Below, piece by piece: positions 1-3,613 of a stretch of DNA of 5,830 nt (position 1 is its first letter; each line of letters begins with the position of its first letter). The notes under the pieces are model-generated. The model did no database searches. It was not told the DNA's origin and saw only the letters and a list, made by a program, of their open reading frames with translations. Location: positions 1 to 5,830 of the forward strand of contig CAJASG010000720.1 of the NCBI GenBank assembly GCA_903944555.1, written 5' to 3'. The position numbers and the translations under genes are program-made. This DNA is from an uncultured beta proteobacterium. Its GTDB lineage: Bacteria; Pseudomonadota; Gammaproteobacteria; Burkholderiales; Burkholderiaceae_C.

Positions 1-466
1 AACCATTGCCCTGCTCTCGACGATCAGCGAGCGCGAGAAGGACCAGGATGTCGTCACCCTGTCCACGCTGCACGCTTCCAAAGGTCTGGAGTGGCCGCAT
101 GTGATGCTGGTCGGGGTGACTGAGGGGATGTTGCCGTTCAAACTGGGCGATGGCGCCGATTCACTGGGTGGCTCGGACCGCGCCCACGAGTCCGCCAATG
201 AAGAAATGGCCACCCGCTTGCAAGAAGAGCGCCGCCTGATGTACGTGGGTATCACCCGGGCCCAGCGTAGCCTGGCGGTGAGCTGGACGCGCCGTCGCAA
301 AAAGGGCCGTGAACTGGTGGCCGTGCAGCCCAGTCGGTTTATTGCCGAAATGGGGCTGGACCAGGCCACGGTGCGCGAAGACCCACGTGAAAAGCTGAAG
401 GCCCTGCGCGCTGAATTCGCCCAAAAAGCACTGGAAACTGCCGCTAACGCGGCCAAAACACGATGA
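1..466 (+). CDS. rep: ATP-dependent DNA helicase Rep (UvrD/Rep family), C-terminal end only
   Basis: This is the 3' end of a superfamily 1A DNA helicase; the reading frame is open from position 2, giving 154 visible residues before the TGA at 464-466. Two hallmark motifs of the UvrD/Rep/PcrA family are visible. Motif V reads VVTLSTLHASKGLEW (visible residues 17-31). Motif VI reads EERRLMYVGITRAQ (residues 75-88), with the arginine that contacts the ATP gamma-phosphate. The tail (PSRFIAEMGLD, then a charged Arg/Lys/Ala-rich end) is short and lacks the long C-terminal extension typical of UvrD/PcrA, which fits Rep. Family role: 3'-5' unwinding, protein displacement ahead of forks and replication restart in the cytoplasm. 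The 5' end, with the Walker A region and the 1B/2B domains, lies outside the window. The last codons overlap the start of the phospholipase gene by ATGA. The family call is firm; the choice of Rep over a UvrD paralogue is likely but not certain. Confidence 0.9.
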   Translation, partial: TIALLSTISEREKDQDVVTLSTLHASKGLEWPHVMLVGVTEGMLPFKLGDGADSLGGSDRAHESANEEMATRLQEERRLMYVGITRAQRSLAVSWTRRRKKGRELVAVQPSRFIAEMGLDQATVREDPREKLKALRAEFAQKALETAANAAKTR

Positions 467-1461
467 TCCGACCTACCGCCATCGCTACTATTTTTATAGC
501 TGCTTGCGCACTATCCACGGGCGCCAAGGCCCAATACCCCACCGAAGAAGAAGCACAGGCGGCAGCGCAGGCCAAGAGCCAGAACGCCTTCCAAAGCACC
601 TGCAAAAACCCCAAGACCTCGCCGCTGTCGCGCTTCTGGGAACTGGAACCGTCCAGCGACTGCGGCACTTTTGGGCTGCGTGGCTACCGGCCCATCAGCC
701 TGTCGGTGATTGGCTCCGACGGTGCCAACATGGCACCCTCGTCACCGACTGCGGGCCACACGGCGACGCCGTTGCCCTACACCAGCTCAGAAACCCGCAT
801 CCAGCTGTCGGTGCGAACCAAGATCGCCCAGGGCCTGTTGACCGGGGGTGACCCGAATCGGCTCGACTCGCTATGGTTCAGCTACAGCCAGCAGTCTTAC
901 TGGCAGCTGTTCAACAATGACCTGTCGCGCCCGTTCCGCTCCACCGACCACGAGCCGGAAATTACCTACATTTTCCCCATAGATGCCGCTTTGCCGGGCG
1001 GCTGGCGCTTGCGCTACGCAGGCGTCAGTGCCAACCACCAGTCCAACGGGCAAGGGCTGCCCTTGTCACGCAGCTGGAACCGGGTGATCGCCAAGGCGGG
1101 CATGGAATATGGCAACCAGTTTGTGCTGAATGCCAACCTGTGGCAACGCCTGCCCGAAGACGCCGCTACCGATGACAACCCGGACATCGTGGACCTGGTG
1201 GGACGCGCCGAAGTGTCGGCCGCCTGGAATGTCAACACCGACAACACCCTGGCCCTTACGGTGCGCAATTCCCTGCAAGGCAATGGCACCGGCTCGGTCC
1301 GCCTGGGCTGGTTTTACAAACTGGGGAATTCGGCCAGCTCGGGCGAGCGCAGTGCCTTGCGCCTGCACACCGAATTGTTCAGCGGGTATGGTGACTCGCT
1401 CTTGGACTACAACCGCAGGCGCAATGTGTTCAGCGTGGGGCTGACACTGCTGGACTGGTAA
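463..1461 (+). CDS. pldA: Outer-membrane phospholipase A (OMPLA, PldA)
   Basis: This is a complete 332-residue outer-membrane phospholipase A. The family hydrolyses acyl ester bonds of phospholipids in the outer leaflet, needs calcium, and is active as a dimer in a 12-stranded beta-barrel. Residues 1-23 form a signal peptide (basic start, hydrophobic core, probable cleavage AKA|Q). The active-site segment NHQSNG gives His192 and Ser194, and SRSWNR gives Asn206; the spacing equals the His142/Ser144/Asn156 triad of E. coli OMPLA. The calcium-site serine (E. coli Ser152) is kept as Ser202, whereas E. coli Arg147 is Gln197. Other family blocks are YWQLFNNDLSRPFR (146-159), TDDNPDIVDLVG (236-247) and the C-terminal SGYGDSLLDYN (307-317). 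The last residue is Trp, as expected for a barrel-assembly signal. Cys47 and Cys67 could form a periplasmic disulfide. The ATG overlaps the rep stop (ATGA) and has no clear Shine-Dalgarno, so translation is probably coupled to rep. The soluble stretch before the barrel (about 24-105) is longer than in E. coli. Confidence 0.93.
   Translation: MIRPTAIATIFIAACALSTGAKAQYPTEEEAQAAAQAKSQNAFQSTCKNPKTSPLSRFWELEPSSDCGTFGLRGYRPISLSVIGSDGANMAPSSPTAGHTATPLPYTSSETRIQLSVRTKIAQGLLTGGDPNRLDSLWFSYSQQSYWQLFNNDLSRPFRSTDHEPEITYIFPIDAALPGGWRLRYAGVSANHQSNGQGLPLSRSWNRVIAKAGMEYGNQFVLNANLWQRLPEDAATDDNPDIVDLVGRAEVSAAWNVNTDNTLALTVRNSLQGNGTGSVRLGWFYKLGNSASSGERSALRLHTELFSGYGDSLLDYNRRRNVFSVGLTLLDW
484..508 (+). repeat. 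Possible fragment of a Comamonadaceae interspersed repeat within the pldA signal-peptide codons
   Basis: The stretch contains TTTTTATAGCTGCTTGCGCA, which is AT-rich against its surroundings. It resembles one arm of short interspersed repeats that I recall from Rhodoferax/Polaromonas-type genomes. It encodes the hydrophobic core of the signal peptide (about residues 8-15). The matching opposite arm is not seen nearby. Identification rests on memory of the motif, not on a second copy in this window. Confidence 0.35.
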
Positions 1462-1470
1462 GCCTGCGGG

Positions 1471-2034
1471 TCAGCGGAATTTGTCCAAAGTCGAAAACCC
1501 CGTGTTCGGGGAAAACCCGAGGCCACCGCCCGACTCGGACGGTCCACATTGCGTTTCGTGCAGGTCACTCAGAACCATCATGGCGGCTACGGCATCCTGG
1601 TTGAAGCCGATGCGGGCATGCCCCATACCGTCGCCACCGTTCATGATCAATTTATTGATGTACGCACCGCACTCTTTGTAGCCCCATAGACTACGTATCG
1701 TTCCGGCAATGCGGTGGTGGTGTAACTCAACGACCTCCAGCGCGTCGGACATGCGCTGCTCCAGGGTTCTCTCTGCCAGAGTCTGCACGGGGTCGGCGAC
1801 CTCAGCACCGACCAAAGGCATGGGCAAGGTTGGCTGATCCCATTCAGGGGTTGACGCTGGGGGCGTGGCGTCAAGGGAGCCAAGCCGTGAGTCTTGCTGC
1901 GCCAAGGCGTCGTCCCACAGGCCCCACACGGTTTCAGGGTCGTCGTCGACCACCTCCAGCCCGCGCGAATCCACCGCATCCTTCACAGGCGGATCTACCG
2001 GCTTATCGCCCTTGCCAAGAAACCTGCTGAACAT
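1471..2034 (-). CDS. Uncharacterised 187-residue protein downstream of the RIO kinase
   Basis: I do not recognise this protein. It appears real because it is a full-length frame with a ribosome site AAGGGG (2039-2044) four bases before the ATG, and it packs tightly between neighbours: 55 bp after the kinase gene and 9 bp from the convergent pldA stop. It appears soluble, with no signal peptide or membrane segment. Residues 1-55 are acidic and probably flexible, with an aromatic patch VWGLWDDALAQQD (36-48). Residues 57-80 are a Pro/Thr-rich linker. Residues 84-165 look folded and mostly helical, containing ELHHHRIAG (103-111), GYKECGAYINKLIMNGGDG (118-136) and a long helix NQDAVAAMMVLSDLHE (145-160). 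The three consecutive histidines and Cys122/Cys163 could bind metal, but no known metal motif is evident. The end is Gly/Ser-rich. It is probably co-transcribed with the kinase; a role as its substrate or partner is a guess from position only. Confidence 0.75.
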   Translation of the reverse strand: MFSRFLGKGDKPVDPPVKDAVDSRGLEVVDDDPETVWGLWDDALAQQDSRLGSLDATPPASTPEWDQPTLPMPLVGAEVADPVQTLAERTLEQRMSDALEVVELHHHRIAGTIRSLWGYKECGAYINKLIMNGGDGMGHARIGFNQDAVAAMMVLSDLHETQCGPSESGGGLGFSPNTGFSTLDKFR

Positions 2035-2038
2035 TCAA

Positions 2039-2044
2039 CCCCTT
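2039..2044 (-). promoter_or_regulatory. Ribosome binding site for the 187-residue unknown protein
   Basis: On the minus strand this reads AAGGGG, followed by TTGA and the ATG at 2034-2032. The spacing is short but acceptable. It supports this start over later in-frame methionines, which lie far into the protein. Confidence 0.5.
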
Positions 2045-2089
2045 GCGTTTTCTCAAATATTACCCCAGAGCGCGCGACTTTGCCACTCC

Positions 2090-2938
2090 TTACCGGGCCG
2101 CCTGCTGGCGCAAACGGCGCGCAGCGTCCTCGGCGCGGGCATCGTCGATCTCCCGCAACACACTGCCGACATCCGCCACACCGGTCTTGCTCTCAAAATG
2201 GCCCGTAAGAACCTCTTCCGGCCTCAGGACACCCCGCTCATACAGATCCCATATTTCCGAGCCGTAGTCAGTCCGTAACAACTCAGGGGCGAATTGTCCA
2301 AAAAAGTTCCGTAGATTCTCGACATCCCGCAGCAACATGCGACGGGCGTGGTTGTTGCCTGCCGCATCCACCGCCTGCGGCAAATCGATGATCACGGGAC
2401 CGTCCACGGCCAGCAGGATATTGAATTCCGACAAATCCCCATGCACCACCCCTGCACACAGCATGCGTACCACCTCGACCAACAAGGTGGCATGGTGGGC
2501 GAGCGCGTCCTCTGAAGAGAAAGCGACATCGTTCAAGCGCGGAGCGGCGTCCCCGTTCGCATCGGTCACCAACTCCATCAACAACACGCCGTCACAAAAG
2601 TTGTAGGGTTTGGGTACCCGCACGCCCGCATCCGCCAAGCGGTACAGCGCATCCACCTCGGCACTTTGCCAGGCGGCCTCTTGGGCCTGACGGCCAAAGC
2701 GGGTTCCCTTGGCCATCGCGCGCGCTTGGCGGGTGTTTTTAACTTTGCGGTTCTCGGTGTAGTCCACCGCTTGGCGAAAACTGCGCTGCGTGGCCTCCTT
2801 GTAGATCTTGGCACAGCGCGTGTCTTCGCCGCAGCGCACGACGTAAACCATGGCTTCCTTGCCACTCATGAGCTGGCGAACGACGGTATCAATCAGCCCT
2901 TCATCAACCAGGGATTGCAGTCTCGGGGGTGTTTTCAT
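2090..2938 (-). CDS. RIO1-like atypical serine/threonine protein kinase (bacterial PA4780-type)
   Basis: This 282-residue protein belongs to the bacterial RIO1-type atypical protein kinases, matching the Pseudomonas PA4780 group along its length. Counting from MKTPPRLQSL, the parts in order are: a glycine-loop equivalent MSGKEAMVYVV (24-34), the ATP-binding lysine in RCAKIYKEA (Lys44), a conserved RKVKNTRQARAMAKGTRFGR stretch (64-83), a hinge LLMELV (119-124), the catalytic loop VHGDLSEFN (165-173) with Asp168 and Asn173, and the metal-binding IIDLPQAV (183-190) with Asp185. All catalytic residues are present, so it should bind ATP and be active; targets in bacteria are poorly known. The start was placed at 2938 because family members begin MKTP; the frame stays open to an ATG at 3028, but those 30 extra residues do not look like the family. 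No good ribosome site precedes 2938. The next gene downstream, 55 bp away, is an unknown protein that probably shares the transcript. Confidence 0.9.
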   Translation of the reverse strand: MKTPPRLQSLVDEGLIDTVVRQLMSGKEAMVYVVRCGEDTRCAKIYKEATQRSFRQAVDYTENRKVKNTRQARAMAKGTRFGRQAQEAAWQSAEVDALYRLADAGVRVPKPYNFCDGVLLMELVTDANGDAAPRLNDVAFSSEDALAHHATLLVEVVRMLCAGVVHGDLSEFNILLAVDGPVIIDLPQAVDAAGNNHARRMLLRDVENLRNFFGQFAPELLRTDYGSEIWDLYERGVLRPEEVLTGHFESKTGVADVGSVLREIDDARAEDAARRLRQQAAR

Positions 2939-2953
2939 AGTTGTTTTTATCCA

Positions 2954-2964
2954 GCGCACTGCGC
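2954..2964. repeat. Inverted repeat GCGCA-C-TGCGC in the kinase leader
   Basis: The arms are perfect 5-base complements around one central base. It sits 15 bases before the kinase ATG, within the probable 5' leader. It is too tight to form a hairpin loop in RNA, so a protein-binding site on DNA is the more likely meaning if it has one. It could also be chance in GC-rich DNA. Confidence 0.3.
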
Positions 2965-2985
2965 GTTCGATTACTGCCTCGAATG

Positions 2986-2991
2986 AGTATA
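2986..2991 (-). promoter_or_regulatory. Possible -10 box for the RIO kinase gene
   Basis: The minus strand reads TATACT here, 47 bases before the kinase ATG. This is one mismatch from TATAAT. No good -35 hexamer lies 16-18 bases upstream (the best is CAATAG around 3009-3014), so this is a weak single-box call. If it is the true promoter, the in-frame ATG at 3028 cannot be the translation start, which agrees with the start chosen at 2938. Confidence 0.3.
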
Positions 2992-3012
2992 CACAGCGTG
3001 TTTTTTGCCTAT

Positions 3013-3027
3013 TGGCAGGCCTTGCCA
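3013..3027. repeat. Inverted repeat TGGCA-N5-TGCCA in the divergent intergenic region
   Basis: Perfect 5-base arms are separated by five bases (GGCCT, itself nearly palindromic). It lies upstream of the possible kinase promoter and also upstream of the BON gene. Its symmetry is typical of a dimeric regulator site, but no specific regulator can be named from this sequence. Confidence 0.35.
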
Positions 3028-3098
3028 TCCCCCGCGCCAGCCGGACCTCATGTTTTGAATTTGCGAAATCTCAACAGAAAAAATACACCGCATCGATA

Positions 3099-3110
3099 GA
3101 GTCATGACTC
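3099..3110. promoter_or_regulatory. Perfect 12-bp palindrome GAGTCATGACTC, candidate operator for the BON gene
   Basis: The twelve bases equal their own reverse complement. The site lies 57 bases before the chosen BON start, close to where transcription could begin. It directly precedes an in-frame ATG at 3111 that is not used in this annotation. A dimeric repressor or activator site is a reasonable reading; the regulator is unknown. Confidence 0.35.
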
Positions 3111-3152
3111 ATGCGCCAACCACCTGCTGGCCTGTCGGCGCCGGGCCCCTTT

Positions 3153-3160
3153 GAAGGAGA
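3153..3160 (+). promoter_or_regulatory. Strong ribosome binding site for the BON gene
   Basis: The sequence GAAGGAGA contains an almost complete anti-16S match. The GGAG ends 8 bases before the ATG at 3168 and only 2 bases before the ATG at 3162. The spacing therefore favours 3168 and argues against the open-frame start at 3111. Confidence 0.75.
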
Positions 3161-3167
3161 CATGATC

Positions 3168-3407
3168 ATGAAGACAGATGTAGAGCTAAAGGCTGATCTG
3201 ATGGAACGACTTGATGCCATCCCGTCCATCAATGGCTCTGACATAGAGGTATTTGTTGACAACGGCATGGTGACGCTGGATGGACACGTTGACACCCACC
3301 AAACCAGATTTCAAGTGGAACGCACCGCCAGGCGCGTGGCTGGTATGCGGGGTCTTCAGATCAACATAAAACCCACACAAACGGGGGTTAGAAAAAGCCA
3401 CCGTTAA
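3168..3407 (+). CDS. Small single BON-domain protein
   Basis: This 79-residue protein consists almost wholly of one BON domain. It starts MKTDVELKADLMERLDAIPS, continues with the strand region DIEVFVDNGMVTLDGHVDT (25-43), the helix QTRFQVERTARRVAGM (45-60) and the last strand RGLQINIKP (61-69). The usual conserved glycines are seen at Gly39 and Gly59. A basic tail (TGVRKSHR) follows. BON domains are thought to bind phospholipid surfaces or other ligands and occur in stress proteins such as OsmY. This one has no signal peptide and is probably cytoplasmic. The start is set by the GGAG site 8 bases upstream and by the family's usual beginning MKTD; ATG 3162 is an alternative adding two residues. 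It stands alone on the + strand, divergent from the RIO kinase. Its stop codon overlaps that of the convergent small Cys-motif gene. Proximity to a lon gene suggests a stress-response setting. Confidence 0.85.
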   Translation: MKTDVELKADLMERLDAIPSINGSDIEVFVDNGMVTLDGHVDTHQTRFQVERTARRVAGMRGLQINIKPTQTGVRKSHR

Positions 3408-3613
3408 GTAATACCGGCTCTGCGCAACACGTCCCGTGCAACCGTTTCGGCTCGGGCCCGTTGCGCGCTGTCCATTTCAAACTGCCAATCTTTCAACGCG
3501 AGTGACAGCTCAACCAGTGCATCGCGCAATCCGTACAGTGCAGCACTGGTGGCCAGCAAGCATTCGCGGCAAGACTGGCAGGTGCACTTGGGCGAATCTG
3601 GACTATGCGGCAT
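3404..3613 (-). CDS. Small Cys-motif protein (C-X-C-X2-C-X2-C) overlapping the lon 3' end
   Basis: This is a 69-residue protein that I cannot assign to a named family. Residues 8-18 read PKCTCQSCREC, giving Cys10, Cys12, Cys15 and Cys18 in a compact C-X-C-X2-C-X2-C cluster suited to binding zinc or another metal. The rest (about 19-66) is predicted helical, with an Ala/Leu-rich segment LLATSAALYGLRDALVELSLALKDW and a charged, Arg-rich end. There is no signal peptide. The start ATG at 3613-3611 lies inside the last codons of lon and is preceded by a perfect AGGAGG nine bases upstream, which decides it over an in-frame ATG at 3667 giving 18 more residues. The 11-base overlap with lon means co-transcription and probable coupled translation. 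A role tied to the protease (adaptor, regulator or substrate) is an inference from position. The TAA shares the TTAA at 3404-3407 with the BON gene stop. Confidence 0.75.
   Translation of the reverse strand: MPHSPDSPKCTCQSCRECLLATSAALYGLRDALVELSLALKDWQFEMDSAQRARAETVARDVLRRAGIT

Noticed and set aside
1865..2278. + strand open frames across the unknown gene and the kinase 3' end
   Set aside because: They cross two well-supported minus-strand genes and have low-complexity Ser/Arg/Pro-rich translations without ribosome sites.
2939..3028. 30-residue N-terminal extension of the RIO kinase starting at the ATG at 3028
   Set aside because: Family members begin at MKTP, the extension has no recognisable domain, and a possible -10 box lies inside it.
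3111..3167. Longer BON protein starting at the ATG at 3111
   Set aside because: The extra residues are Pro/Gly-rich and unlike the family, there is no ribosome site before 3111, and a strong one lies just before 3168.
3396..3419. Terminator hairpin between the BON gene and the small Cys-motif gene (AGCC/GGCT)
   Set aside because: Only 4 bp of stem with a 16-base loop and no T-run; not convincing.
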